Notes: generated by a model from the letters alone, not told the origin. A stretch of 64,000 nt of DNA from Chitinophaga tropicalis (GCF_009758205.1 NZ_WRXN01000001.1:992001-1056000); one strand, 5' to 3'; counted from the stretch's first letter, positions 26,201-34,333 are shown. Made by a program: numbers and translations.

Positions 26201-26675
26201 CCTGGATGAAAGTGAAACATACCGTAACCGTGTAATGGATGCCCGTAACTGGTTTGAATTCTGGGCAGATGAACGGTTCCGGAATACGAACGAGTCCAAG
26301 AAGATATACCGGCAGATGGGACAGCTTTCCGGTGGTGAGAAAGCGCAGCTGACCTATACGATCCTGTGTAGCGCTATTGCTTACCAGTTTGGTATTACCA
26401 GGGAGGGCAAGAATGCCAGAAGTCTCCGGTTCATTGCTGTGGATGAGAGCTTCAGTAACCAGGATGAGGAGAAGGCTACTTACCTGATGGAGCTTTGTAA
26501 ACAGCTGCATCTTCAGTTGCTGGTAGTAACGCCGAGCGATAAGATACAGATAGTGCAGGACTTTATTGCGCACGTTCACCTGGTGCAACGTGTAAATGGA
26601 CGGAACAGTATCCTGTATAATATGACGATCAAGGAACTGCAGGATAAGATGCAGGATGCAGAAGTACTTGTATAA
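23274..26675 (+). CDS. jetC: JetC: SMC-like ATPase of Wadjet type I
   Basis: 1133 residues. The Walker A motif is GANGSGKTT at 46-54, preceded by a short N-terminal strand (YLEVFNWGTFDEH) and followed by the COG4913-type segment YRFYNQSSGSEKKGDRTEDSYVMGGYG. Long coiled coils flank a hinge-like domain at ~480-620. The ABC signature LSGGE is at 1018-1022, and Walker B ends in Asp1057-Glu1058 (FIAVDESFSN). All ATPase residues are intact, so the motor should work. JetC extrudes DNA loops; in full Wadjet the JetD topoisomerase-VI-like nuclease then cuts stalled small circles. jetD is not here: the convergent yqhD stop lies 33 nt downstream, with a hairpin between. Confidence 0.92.
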   Translation: MQLNVFNTDSQKSGFRLQYLEVFNWGTFDEHIHSIKPGGETSLLTGANGSGKTTFIDALLTLMVPEKRYRFYNQSSGSEKKGDRTEDSYVMGGYGMINNEATGVTKTLYLRENKEEAYSILLAGFANEMEQAVTLFQVRYFVNGDMRKIYGVAHKLLHIGEDFTPFDLGGNWKRRIDQLYNKGGRRQVEWFDAASKYAQRLVDALGMQSIQAIQLFNQTVGIKVLGNLDDFIRTNMLEPRNMEEQFQELKKHLTTLMDAQRNIEKAEEQIRLLEPVKEHHDNFFSLQSTIARLQQELNTAAIWNSYTRHELLSRALMAYRHNAEILQKKIAEGKIYLNELLEKERITRNLLDQNKAGQRMNQLEKELQDLEKRKEEVEENRRNFMTWCEELHIKENEIGDEATYQRIQKEVHRTSLKLETDQRLNEEDEYAAKRVKEKADGEKETLEKEIEMLHQSKNNIPSHLVNLRKELCNNLKIDVSEILFAGELIQVKAEELEWQPALEKLLHSFSLRLLVPEKHYKKVTSYVNNNNLRTRLVYYQIKDTALHLYPEDDTVYHKLDFHPDHKLSGWVQQQIIQQFSYVCVNDEKTLQRYDMAITVEGLIKNRDRHEKDDRSGSNDASKYVMGWNNDRKKDALINRRNQLLAAIASSVETLQTCKSRGSRLQKQFYAVNRLKDHKGFEEINIHKVQRNIRKMEEQIGALRDENKELDALKEQLLEIEQQKTEHQQNQEELIRNEALEQRNISDREKEQEGMQHLLKHISAEDKDELLRFQHQHSLELSEVTLENINTIYRSLKDDKENELKRTEDVSHKEEVLLNRSINRLKSPPAEVLQKFPDWIADVQALSEEAAHANEYIDWLGRLVNENLPRFKKDFENYINQTITYKIGGLNEEMEKWERDISNTIQKLNQSLKDINFNRMPDTYIQLVKRPVAAGSEVKEFKGRLLEALPQAANWQQSSFEEKAQHFKEKVLPLITALDESETYRNRVMDARNWFEFWADERFRNTNESKKIYRQMGQLSGGEKAQLTYTILCSAIAYQFGITREGKNARSLRFIAVDESFSNQDEEKATYLMELCKQLHLQLLVVTPSDKIQIVQDFIAHVHLVQRVNGRNSILYNMTIKELQDKMQDAEVLV

Positions 26676-26707
26676 ATATCAGGCTGGCCGTAAGGTCAGC
26701 CTGATAT
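26676..26707. terminator. Hairpin between jetC and the convergent yqhD-like gene
   Basis: ATATCAGGCTG pairs perfectly with CAGCCTGATAT over a 10-nt loop. It begins at the base after the jetC stop, so the jet operon ends with three genes by design and not by truncation. No T-run is present. Confidence 0.6.
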
Positions 26708-26708
26708 C

Positions 26709-27869
26709 TTAATAACTCATCTCAACAATTTTCTCTACATCGGCCGGGGTAAGTGATTTATGTTCTCCCAAACCAAGCCAGCCCCGGTCTGTAAACCGTC
26801 TGAAAATGATCTGTGCTGTACCTTTAAACTCAGGGGTATATTCAGACAGCTTAGTATCGATCTCAAGTGAATGGAAGAAATTTTCTGTTGCTTTGATTCC
26901 TGCGGTAGCTTTCTCTTCCAGTGTGCCGGTGGTTATTCCCCACACTCTCTCTGCATATTGCGCCAGTTTCTCTTTTTTGCTTTCAAAATTATACCGGTAA
27001 TGTGAAGGTGCTATGATGGCCAGTGTTCTGGCATGATCAATCCCGAAAAGGGCAGTGAGCTCATGTCCCATGAAATGTACGGCCCAATCTGTCGGCACAC
27101 CTTTCTGTATCAATCCGTTCAGCGCCATTGTGCAGCTCCACATAAAGTTAGCTGCTGCTTCATAGTCAGACGGATCTTTTATAACCCGCGGCGCTACTTC
27201 TACCAGCGTCTGCATGATGCCTTCTGCTATTCTGTCCTGCAGGAGGGCGCCGGAAGGATAGGTCATATACTGTTCCAGCACATGGGTAAAGGCATCTGTA
27301 ATTCCGTTGGCCAGTTGCCGTTCCGGTATTGAAGCTACCACCTGGGGATCCAGTATGGAGAATTTTGGGAAAAGGCCGGGGCCTCCCATAGAGAATTTCT
27401 CCTGCGTAGCCTTACGGCTGATCACAGCGCCTGAATTCATTTCAGAAGCTGTGGCAGGGAGGGTCAGTACTGTACCAAAAGGAAGCCCTTTCTCGGTACG
27501 TATCTTCAGGGAGAGAATATCCCAGGGATTGTCTCCTTTATAGAGAGCTGCGGCAGAAAGGAATTTGACACCATCAATTACGGAGCCTCCACCTACCGCC
27601 AGCATAAAAGAGATCTTTTCTTCCCTGATCATTTTCAATGCTTCCAGCAATACTTCATATTCAGGATTTGCGGGGATACCGCTAAACTCCAGTACGTCGA
27701 AGCCTTTGAGTGCGTCTTTTACCTGTTCATAAATACCGTTCTTTTTAATACTGCCGCCACCGTAGAGCATCAGTATCCTGGCATCTGAGGGAACTTCCTT
27801 TGCCAAAGAAGCAATCTGACCTTTCCCGAACAGGACTTTGGTCGGATTCATGAATTCGAAGTTTAACAT
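26709..27869 (-). CDS. yqhD: YqhD-type iron-containing alcohol dehydrogenase
   Basis: 386 residues from the ATG at 27869, which aligns with the start of E. coli YqhD (MNxFxxxxPTxxLFGKG); an upstream ATG at 27890 adds seven residues. The NADPH-binding turn (ILMLYGGGSIKKNGIYEQV) and the second GGGSVIDGVKF block match YqhD closely. Metal-ligand positions are visible in NGITDAFTHVLEQY and in HFMGHELTALFGIDHARTLAI. YqhD reduces short-chain and lipid-derived aldehydes with NADPH in the cytosol, so detoxification is the likely role. The 289-nt upstream region holds a 93-bp tandem duplication that probably contains its promoter. Confidence 0.9.
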   Translation of the reverse strand: MLNFEFMNPTKVLFGKGQIASLAKEVPSDARILMLYGGGSIKKNGIYEQVKDALKGFDVLEFSGIPANPEYEVLLEALKMIREEKISFMLAVGGGSVIDGVKFLSAAALYKGDNPWDILSLKIRTEKGLPFGTVLTLPATASEMNSGAVISRKATQEKFSMGGPGLFPKFSILDPQVVASIPERQLANGITDAFTHVLEQYMTYPSGALLQDRIAEGIMQTLVEVAPRVIKDPSDYEAAANFMWSCTMALNGLIQKGVPTDWAVHFMGHELTALFGIDHARTLAIIAPSHYRYNFESKKEKLAQYAERVWGITTGTLEEKATAGIKATENFFHSLEIDTKLSEYTPEFKGTAQIIFRRFTDRGWLGLGEHKSLTPADVEKIVEMSY

Positions 27870-27943
27870 ATGTTCACAATTTATGGCCATGGTGAAAGTA
27901 GGACCATGTGCACAATCTTAAACATACTATACTATTAAATAGT

Positions 27944-28131
27944 TTGCCCTGACGGGAGGAAAAGTATAATTGACCGGGTAAATATCTGTATGGTGGTCTG
28001 TTTTAACAGACTTTATGAATATTAATAATCAGAATATTTGCCTGACGGGGGGGGAAGTATAATTGACCGGAGCAAGTATCTGTATGGCGGTCTGCTTTAA
28101 TTGACTCTACGTATATTGATAATCAGAATAT
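27944..28131. repeat. Imperfect 93-bp tandem duplication upstream of yqhD
   Basis: Two copies (27944-28036 and 28037-28131) share long blocks: GCC(C)TGACGGG, AAGTATAATTGACCGG, TATCTGTATGG-GGTCTG, and AATCAGAATAT at the ends. Copy 1 also holds a palindrome GTCTGTT-TT-AACAGAC at 27996-28011, which is degraded in copy 2. The pair fills most of the gap 27870-28158, and no gene is seen in it. Duplicated operator or promoter is the likely role. Confidence 0.75.
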
Positions 28132-28158
28132 TAAAATATTGACTTAATCAAACATGTG

Positions 28159-28626
28159 TTAATACTGCGGAGCTGGTTGTTGCCGTAAGGCTTGTAGTTG
28201 CCGGAGTGATTGTTCCAGGAGATCATATTGCCCGATATGTGCGGGTATTTGTATAACATCCCGGGGAAACCGGCTTTTCACGGTAAAGCTGCCATTTTTA
28301 TTTTTTGTGATGGCGGTGATGTCTGTAAAAAGAATGGAAACAGGATAGCTATCCCCCTGTTGCCGGATAATTGCTTTTTCCCCGATCACCAGGGAGTAGC
28401 TTTCCAGTAATTCTATCTGTTTTTTCAATGCTCTGATAAGGGTAAACCTGATCAGTATGATCATAATGGGAATGACGATAAGGGGAACCAGATAGTCAAA
28501 GGTATCTGACAGGATAAACTGGATGAATGGAAGTGTAGCGCTGACAATAATAACGGGAAGTGTGCGTTTCAGAATTTTTTTCTTCATGGCAATGATGCCT
28601 TGCGGGGGGATAGTAAACTGCTGCAT
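28159..28626 (-). CDS. Small two-TM membrane protein of unknown function
   Basis: 155 residues. Two adjacent membrane segments (LPVIIVSATLPFIQFILS and YLVPLIVIPIMIILIRFTLI) lie at ~25-65, with positive residues on both flanks. The C-terminal half is beta-rich and soluble (YSLVIGEKAIIRQQGDSYPVSILFTDITAITKNKNGSFTVKSR), resembling a bacterial PH-like or YcxB-like domain. I do not recognise the family with certainty. The gene stands alone on the minus strand, 91 nt from a divergent glycosyltransferase. Confidence 0.6.
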   Translation of the reverse strand: MQQFTIPPQGIIAMKKKILKRTLPVIIVSATLPFIQFILSDTFDYLVPLIVIPIMIILIRFTLIRALKKQIELLESYSLVIGEKAIIRQQGDSYPVSILFTDITAITKNKNGSFTVKSRFPRDVIQIPAHIGQYDLLEQSLRQLQALRQQPAPQY

Positions 28627-28717
28627 AGCTATTGGGTATTAGGATACTACAAAGTAATCTATTTTAACAGATTTTTTCTATTAAACAGTACTATCTTGTG
28701 AGAAAACCTGCTACCGA

Positions 28718-29695
28718 ATGCGAGCTGACGTCAAACTGTCCCTATCTGTGGGTGTCTGTACATATAATAGTGAGAAATACCTGCCGCAGCAGCTGGACAG
28801 TATCCTGACCCAGACTGTGCCGGTCAGGGAGATAGTAGTGATAGACGATGCGTCGGCCGATAAGACGGTGGATATATTGCAGGACTATGCTGCCAGGTAC
28901 CCGGGTATTTTTCGTATTGTCAGGAATGAGAAGAACAGGGGTGCAAAAAGGAACTTTGAGAAGGTATTGTCATTGTGTGTGGGGGAGGTTATTTTCCTGA
29001 GCGATCATGATGACAGCTGGTATCCGGATAAGGTAGAAAGAGTGCTTGAGCATTTTGACAAACATCCGGAAGACCAGGTAGTGTTTTCAAATGCTGCTTT
29101 AATGGATGAAAATGGTGCTGTTCTGAGGCCAACTTTATGGGATGTGGCAGGGTTTCCTGCAGAGCTGAGAACATTTGCCTCAACGAAAGATAACCTGCTG
29201 CGTTTCCTGCTGAAATATGGAAGGATCGTAACGGGTGCTACCCTGGCTATAAAGAAGGATTTTGTTCCCGGGCTGCTCCCTTTCCGGCTTATGCATAAGA
29301 TATGGCATGACGCATGGATAGCCCTGGTTGCAGCCAATTACCGGGTGCTGGCCTATATTGATGCCCCCCTGATGTATTACCGGGTGCATAGCCGGCAGCA
29401 GGTAGGTTGGGGATATATACAGAAGATCAGCAGTATTGAGGCGGGGAATAACCTGGTGTCTGAACTGACCCGCCGGGAGATAAACGGAAATTGTGAGGAA
29501 GAAGATCATGTGCAGCTTGTGCATGCACGGCGTAAAAGGGTGCGTCTTGTTAAACGTCTTGGAAGATTCATACAACTGGATAAAAACATTGCCGATGAGA
29601 TAAGGGAGGAATGCAGGCAGGCTGAAAAGGCCTTCCGGCATGCCAAACCACTGTCGGTAAGAATAGCAGAAACAATCAGGAAAATGTTTAAGTGA
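28718..29695 (+). CDS. Glycosyltransferase family 2
   Basis: 325 residues. GT-A fold start SLSVGVCTYNSEKYLPQQLDSILTQT, then EIVVIDDASADKTVDIL, with the metal-binding DxD-like SDHDDSWYPDKVERVL at ~93-108. A helical C-terminal region (~195-325) carries MYYRVHSRQQVG and ends with a basic amphipathic tail (LSVRIAETIRKMFK) that may touch the membrane. It transfers a sugar from a nucleotide-sugar to an unknown acceptor, probably for cell-surface polysaccharide. No other polysaccharide genes are close. The cupin gene overlaps or abuts its stop. Confidence 0.88.
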   Translation: MRADVKLSLSVGVCTYNSEKYLPQQLDSILTQTVPVREIVVIDDASADKTVDILQDYAARYPGIFRIVRNEKNRGAKRNFEKVLSLCVGEVIFLSDHDDSWYPDKVERVLEHFDKHPEDQVVFSNAALMDENGAVLRPTLWDVAGFPAELRTFASTKDNLLRFLLKYGRIVTGATLAIKKDFVPGLLPFRLMHKIWHDAWIALVAANYRVLAYIDAPLMYYRVHSRQQVGWGYIQKISSIEAGNNLVSELTRREINGNCEEEDHVQLVHARRKRVRLVKRLGRFIQLDKNIADEIREECRQAEKAFRHAKPLSVRIAETIRKMFK

Positions 29696-29697
29696 TT

Positions 29698-30060
29698 ATG
29701 ATCAAAGCGATTAAACTTTACACAGGAGAAGACGGACATTCGCATTTTATTACAGGTACTGTAGCCCATAAAGAACATACAGAAGCAGCCAGCGTGATGT
29801 ATAATGAGACAGCCCCTCATTCATCGTATGACTGGCATCCGGCGCCAACTACACAATATGTGATCACCCTTTCAGGAACTTTATTGTTTGAGACCGCATT
29901 AGGAGAGCAATTCACCCTTCATCCCGGAGAGGTGCTGATTGCCATGGATACTACCGGCAGCGGGCATAAATGGCAGCTTATTGATGACCAGCCATGGAGG
30001 CGTGTATACGTTACATTTAATGATGGTATGGAGATCAATTTTGTACCTGACGGGAAGTAG
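29698..30060 (+). CDS. Small cupin-domain protein
   Basis: 120 residues from the ATG at 29698, 2 nt after the glycosyltransferase stop; a GTG at 29692 would overlap that gene and add two residues. The cupin beta-barrel is visible: HPAPTTQYVITLSGTLLFET forms motif 1 and FTLHPGEVLIAMDTTGSGHKWQL motif 2, though the metal ligands are partly substituted (His-x-Ala-Pro rather than HxH). Its function is unknown; it may bind a sugar or small acid. The tight coupling to the glycosyltransferase implies joint expression. Confidence 0.8.
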   Translation: MIKAIKLYTGEDGHSHFITGTVAHKEHTEAASVMYNETAPHSSYDWHPAPTTQYVITLSGTLLFETALGEQFTLHPGEVLIAMDTTGSGHKWQLIDDQPWRRVYVTFNDGMEINFVPDGK

Positions 30061-30061
30061 T

Positions 30062-30772
30062 TCAGCGCCGGAAGTGGAAGAGTTTTTTCAGGCCGCGGCG
30101 TTTAGGGTTCTTCTCGTTGTATTTGTAGCTGACAGCTCCCATCGTTATATGGATATTATCTATCGAAGCCGCTAACATGGTTACAGGAAGAACGATATTC
30201 TCTCCGGTTATTTGCAGGTTGGTTTCAATTGTGCTATAGCCTATGAAAGAGAACTGCAGTTTGATTTCCTTGTCTTTAAAGGCAGAGGGGAGAGCCAGGT
30301 GAAAATTCCCGGAACTATCTGCAAAAGCATAGAATTTACTGTCGTGCATATTAACATATGCTCCATACAGAGGACTGCCGCTATTATCAGTTATTCTACC
30401 TGTAATGGTATAGGGCAGGGTATCCTGTATGGGTTCATCCTTTGAAGTAGTATCACTGTATAATGCCATTGGTGCTGGTGGCGTACCGGCTTCTGCCTGG
30501 CTTATAAATGTTACCAGTGAAGCAAAGATTGCGGCGGGCAGGAATGATCTTTTCGGAGCTGCCGGTTCAACCATTTCACGGTTGATCTGTGATGAATGTA
30601 AACGACCGCAAACTTCTCCGGAAGATGCTTTTATAATAGCTATGATCTCCTGGTCTGTCATACCGGAGAAATCTGTCACAGTTTTACAGCAGCTCTGGCA
30701 ATAGCGCCCTTTGGCTCCTGGTGTCATATTTTCCCATGACTGTGTGCAGGGATTGGATACATATATTTTCAT
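30062..30772 (-). CDS. Carboxypeptidase-like regulatory-domain protein with N-terminal Cys motif
   Basis: 236 residues from the ATG at 30772 (MKIYVSNPC); an upstream ATG at 30805 adds eleven residues. The N-terminus NPCTQSWENMTPGAKGRYCQSCCKTVTDFSGMTD contains a C-x-x-C-C cluster typical of a Chitinophagaceae family whose ligand is unknown (perhaps metal or a disulfide). A hydrophobic segment (FLPAAIFASLVTFISQAEA) follows at ~85-105, then a CarboxypepD_reg-like beta-sandwich (YTITGRITDNSGSPLYGAYVNM ... FSFIGYSTIETNL). The tail is basic. It begins 35 nt downstream of the hydrolase gene and may share its transcript. Confidence 0.75.
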   Translation of the reverse strand: MKIYVSNPCTQSWENMTPGAKGRYCQSCCKTVTDFSGMTDQEIIAIIKASSGEVCGRLHSSQINREMVEPAAPKRSFLPAAIFASLVTFISQAEAGTPPAPMALYSDTTSKDEPIQDTLPYTITGRITDNSGSPLYGAYVNMHDSKFYAFADSSGNFHLALPSAFKDKEIKLQFSFIGYSTIETNLQITGENIVLPVTMLAASIDNIHITMGAVSYKYNEKNPKRRGLKKLFHFRR

Positions 30773-30807
30773 GCTAACAGGATGCCCGGATAATGGGAAT
30801 TCCATAA

Positions 30808-31938
30808 TTACTCTGTCACATTTTGCAAAAAGCGTTTAATGGCGTAGGTGGATAGTTGTCCGCCGGGACCGTTCAGGTTATAATCAAATCCATGAGTGGC
30901 CCATGGCAGTGACAGGAAAAAATGTTTGATGCCATTGGCAGCCAGCTTGTTATTCAGCCGGATGCTGTGTTCATATGCTACCAGTACGTCATTTTTACCG
31001 TGTATAATAAGTGTGGGAACAGAATGGCTGTTCACAAATTCCAGGGGAGAGCTGGCGGCATAGTTATCCGGGACGGCTTTATAGCTTCCTCCCAGGTAGG
31101 TTTCCAGTACTTTGCGGGAATCCATTACCCAGGGATTGGCTGGTGCGGAATATCCCCAGACCATATCTGCCGGGCCATAAAAATCTATCACTCCTTTCAA
31201 CCCGGGGAAGGGTTGCCTGTAAGCTGCCAGCAGTGCTATCTGCGCCCCTGCGGATCTTCCCAGCAATACAAAGTTACTGGTATCTACCTGAAGGTCTTCT
31301 GCATTGGCGCGCAGGTAATCTATGGCTGCATATACATCTTCTACCGGTACGGGGTTCCGGAAGGCCGGCGCCAGCCTGTAGTTGACTGAAGCCACGTGAT
31401 AGCCCAGCTGTGAAAGGTAAGTGTTCAGTTCCGGCAGTTGTTTATTATCGCCACTGCTCCAGGAGCCTCCATGGATGACTATTACACAGGGACGTAGTCC
31501 TGTGGCCTGAGCGGGGTAGAAATCCATCCGGGATGACTGCAAGGTATCGGGGCGATAAGAGATGGTGGAGCAGGGAATGGCCTTTTGCTGGAAGCCGGTG
31601 AGCATTGTCCACAGGCTGAAGGGAGGGCTGTTCTTTTTACTGGTATGTTCGCCGAGTGCTTTATCCATAGCTACCGGTAGTTCCCTGGCCAGCTTACAGG
31701 CACGGTATACAGGGGAAAGAAAAAGGGCGATGGCACTGATTCCCAGCAGGGTCCCTGCCAGCTGGTAACTGCCGGACGAAACAAAACCCGCCATCAGCAA
31801 TACAAGCGCGATGGTTACAAATACCCAGGCATATTCGGCAACAGCGATAGATAATAACCAGAGGTGGTAGGTAGGAGCACTGAAAACAGCCAATAGGGAA
31901 ACCAGGAAAATGATAGTCAGTAATGTTAACCTTATCAT
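30808..31938 (-). CDS. Membrane-anchored alpha/beta hydrolase (BD-FAE/esterase type)
   Basis: 376 residues from the ATG at 31938; a longer start at 32028 would add 30 residues unlike a signal. About four membrane segments come first (~1-75), then an esterase domain: oxyanion motif HGGSW, nucleophile elbow GRSAG, acid near HGKNDVLVAYEHS and catalytic His in WATHGFDYN. These proteins hydrolyse esters at the outer face of the membrane or in the periplasm. The substrate is unknown. Sequences of this layout resemble acetyl-esterase/lipase Aes and the BD-FAE feruloyl esterase group. It is divergent from the HxlR regulator gene. Confidence 0.85.
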   Translation of the reverse strand: MIRLTLLTIIFLVSLLAVFSAPTYHLWLLSIAVAEYAWVFVTIALVLLMAGFVSSGSYQLAGTLLGISAIALFLSPVYRACKLARELPVAMDKALGEHTSKKNSPPFSLWTMLTGFQQKAIPCSTISYRPDTLQSSRMDFYPAQATGLRPCVIVIHGGSWSSGDNKQLPELNTYLSQLGYHVASVNYRLAPAFRNPVPVEDVYAAIDYLRANAEDLQVDTSNFVLLGRSAGAQIALLAAYRQPFPGLKGVIDFYGPADMVWGYSAPANPWVMDSRKVLETYLGGSYKAVPDNYAASSPLEFVNSHSVPTLIIHGKNDVLVAYEHSIRLNNKLAANGIKHFFLSLPWATHGFDYNLNGPGGQLSTYAIKRFLQNVTE

Positions 31939-32071
31939 ATTCAGATTTTGTGGAGATAGATTGTTAGGTATAGGTGGATGAAACCTGTTCGCAGTTCTAT
32001 ATAGGTAAAGATATGAATGAAAGGCCAAACTAAGGCAATAAGCTGCCGCCAGTCAATAAACTCCTTGTGTT

Positions 32072-32116
32072 TTTTCACTAATACTCTTAATTTCAATGGA
32101 CAACTAAAAGTGAAAA
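32072..32116. promoter_or_regulatory. Wide inverted repeat TTTTCACT/AGTGAAAA before hxlR
   Basis: TTTTCACT (32072-32079) and AGTGAAAA (32109-32116) are perfect inverted 8-mers 37 bp apart, centre to centre. They end 3 nt before the HxlR start codon, in the divergent region 31939-32119, and may be its operator. Confidence 0.35.
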
Positions 32117-32119
32117 GAT

Positions 32120-32488
32120 ATGGCTGAAAGAAAGACTAATTCATCAAACTATCAGAATCAGTTACACCTGGAAAGTAAATGTCCGCTGAATGAGCTGTTG
32201 TTTTCGCTCAGCCGCCGGTGGACAACAGATGTGCTCTTTTGCATTGAAGAAGGTAATAACCGTTTTTCCGGTATAAGGGAAGAACTGACCTATATTACTG
32301 ATCATATATTATCTGACAGGCTGAAAACACTGGAGAAAAGCGGCCTTATTACCCGTCACCAATACCCGGGAATGCCTCCTAAAGTAACCTATTCCCTTAC
32401 TGAGAATGGGGTGGAGCTATGTGGCCTCCTGGAAAAGCTCTGTAATTTTTCCAGTATGATATACGAGGAGAAAACGGTGACTGCCTGA
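32120..32488 (+). CDS. HxlR-family winged-helix transcription regulator
   Basis: 122 residues. The HxlR domain is complete: CPLNELLFSLSRRWTTDVLFCIEEGNNRFSGIREELTYITDHILSDRLKTLEKSGLITRHQYP, with Cys21 at the usual redox-sensing place just before helix 1 and a wing ending VTYSLTENG. HxlR proteins often sense electrophiles or quinones through that Cys and control a neighbouring detoxifying gene. Candidates are the serine hydrolase downstream (58-nt gap) or the divergent alpha/beta hydrolase. The wide inverted repeat upstream may be its operator. Confidence 0.88.
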   Translation: MAERKTNSSNYQNQLHLESKCPLNELLFSLSRRWTTDVLFCIEEGNNRFSGIREELTYITDHILSDRLKTLEKSGLITRHQYPGMPPKVTYSLTENGVELCGLLEKLCNFSSMIYEEKTVTA

Positions 32489-32545
32489 TATCTGCCTTTC
32501 CACGTTATGAAATTTGGTTATCTTTCAGATAATCAAATTTATACC

Positions 32546-34333
32546 ATGAAACAAGTTAGCCTGTATCTCTGTTTGTTGCTGGCCCCCTTATTAGCCAGTG
32601 CTCAATCCCCTGTTAAAGAAGATAAACGTTTAGCCGGCTTTGACCAGCAGATCAATGCTCTGTTGAAGGACTGGCATGCCTCCGGTCTTGCAATTGCCAT
32701 TGTAGAAAAAGACAAGGTTATCTATGCCAAAGGGTTTGGTTATCGTGATTATGAAAAGAAACTGCCGGTAACTACCAGTACCCTTTTTGCTATTGGCTCC
32801 TGCAGTAAGGCATTTACCGGCTCATTACTGGGCATGCAGCGTGAAGAGGGAAAGCTGGATTTTGAGACGCCTGTGCGGAATTATATGCCGGAGCTGGTGT
32901 TTTCCAATGATGAGCTGAACTCCAAAGTGACGTTGAAGGACATGATGAGCCATCGTACCGGTTTGCCGAGGTATGACCTCTCATGGTACCTTTTTGATAC
33001 ACCTTCAAGGGATACGTTGTTACACCGTATCAGGTACATGATACCGAATGAACCTTTCCGTGCAAAATGGCAATATAACAACTTCATGTACCTGGCACAG
33101 GGGATGGTGGTGGAAAAGGTGTCCGGTAAAAGCTGGGAGGATAATGTTAAGACACGGATATTTGGCCCGCTGGAAATGAAATCTTCCAACACTTCTATAG
33201 AAGACCTGAAACGGAGCCCGGATGCAGCAACGGGATATTATGTAAAGAAAGACAGTATCATTACTAAAACAGCATATAAAGGTATTGATGCTATTGGTCC
33301 TGCAGGCAGCATCAACAGTAATATCAATGATATGTCGAACTGGGTAACAACGTGGCTGAACGGAGGGAAGTTCAAAGGAAAGGAGATATTATCACAACGT
33401 TATACCAGGGAGGCTATGAGCCCGCAGATGATAGTAGATGGAGGATTTCCGACCAAAGACGCGCCTGATCTGCATTTCTCCTGTTACGGCTATGGTTGGA
33501 TACTGGGTTCATACAGGGGCCATTACCTGGTAGAGCATGGAGGTAATATTGATGGCTTCTCTGCCGATGTATGTCTTTTCCCGACAGACAGTATTGGGAT
33601 TGTAATACTGGTTAACCAGAGTGTTTCAGTCATACCCAGGGTGGCTACGAAGATAATTGCAGACAGGTTCTTCGAATTAAAGGCAAGGGATTGGAACGAT
33701 TTTTATCTTACGAGGGTGAAGGCTGCAAAAGGGGGGAACGCACCTAAGAAAGACAGTGTACAGACCAGGATAAAAGGGGCAGATGTAGTGCGTCCTGCAG
33801 CTGATTATGAAGGCACTTTTGCCAATGCCGCTTATGGCCGCTTTAAGATAAGCAGCAGGAAAGATTCGCTTTTTGCTACTTATCCTATCGGTACGGATTA
33901 CCTGAAGCATGTGGCTTACGATATTTTCCAGCCTTACTCTGTAGATTCTATTAAAGGGGTTGATACTACAGTGGAGGTTCCTGTCAGGGTCCAGTTCTTT
34001 ATGAATACGGAAGGGGAGATTATCAGTGCCGGCATGAACCTGGAAGAGCAGCAGGTGGTCTTTACCCGTCAGATAGATAATGCGTCGTTTATAAAATATG
34101 CTGGGATATATGAGATCAATAAAATGGAGATAAAAATATACCTGAGAGGGGAGCAGCTAATGATGTTTGTGCCTGGTCAGCAGGATTATACACTTATTTC
34201 AACGGGGACGGATAAGTTTAAGCTGAAGGAGCTGAATGGTTTCAGTGTGGAGTTTAATATGAATGATAAGAAGGAGGTGGTTTCAGTGACAGCGGTGCAG
34301 CCTAACGGACGTTTTGTAGCTAAAAAGAAATAA
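32546..34333 (+). CDS. Class C beta-lactamase-family serine hydrolase with C-terminal domain
   Basis: 595 residues from the ATG at 32546, which leads directly into a signal peptide (LLAPLLASAQS); an upstream start at 32507 adds 13 unlikely residues. The catalytic Ser-x-x-Lys is SCSK in AIGSCSKAFTGSL, and the Tyr-x-Asn motif is YNN in KWQYNNFMYLAQGMVVEKVSG. HGGNIDGFSADVCLFP provides the third conserved box (HxG in place of KTG). The C-terminal ~180 residues match a DUF3471-like beta-barrel. Members act as D-aminopeptidases, esterases or carboxypeptidases in the periplasm; the substrate is unknown. A bidirectional terminator follows its stop. Confidence 0.88.
   Translation: MKQVSLYLCLLLAPLLASAQSPVKEDKRLAGFDQQINALLKDWHASGLAIAIVEKDKVIYAKGFGYRDYEKKLPVTTSTLFAIGSCSKAFTGSLLGMQREEGKLDFETPVRNYMPELVFSNDELNSKVTLKDMMSHRTGLPRYDLSWYLFDTPSRDTLLHRIRYMIPNEPFRAKWQYNNFMYLAQGMVVEKVSGKSWEDNVKTRIFGPLEMKSSNTSIEDLKRSPDAATGYYVKKDSIITKTAYKGIDAIGPAGSINSNINDMSNWVTTWLNGGKFKGKEILSQRYTREAMSPQMIVDGGFPTKDAPDLHFSCYGYGWILGSYRGHYLVEHGGNIDGFSADVCLFPTDSIGIVILVNQSVSVIPRVATKIIADRFFELKARDWNDFYLTRVKAAKGGNAPKKDSVQTRIKGADVVRPAADYEGTFANAAYGRFKISSRKDSLFATYPIGTDYLKHVAYDIFQPYSVDSIKGVDTTVEVPVRVQFFMNTEGEIISAGMNLEEQQVVFTRQIDNASFIKYAGIYEINKMEIKIYLRGEQLMMFVPGQQDYTLISTGTDKFKLKELNGFSVEFNMNDKKEVVSVTAVQPNGRFVAKKK

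Noticed and set aside
26001..26588. A 195-codon minus-strand open frame
   Set aside because: Antisense to the jetC C-terminus; no recognisable sequence, whereas jetC carries the ABC signature here.
23274..26675. MukB of a MukBEF condensin
   Set aside because: The N-terminal segment after Walker A and the DUF3375/DUF4194 partners are of Wadjet type I (COG4913), not MukBEF; the protein is also shorter than MukB.
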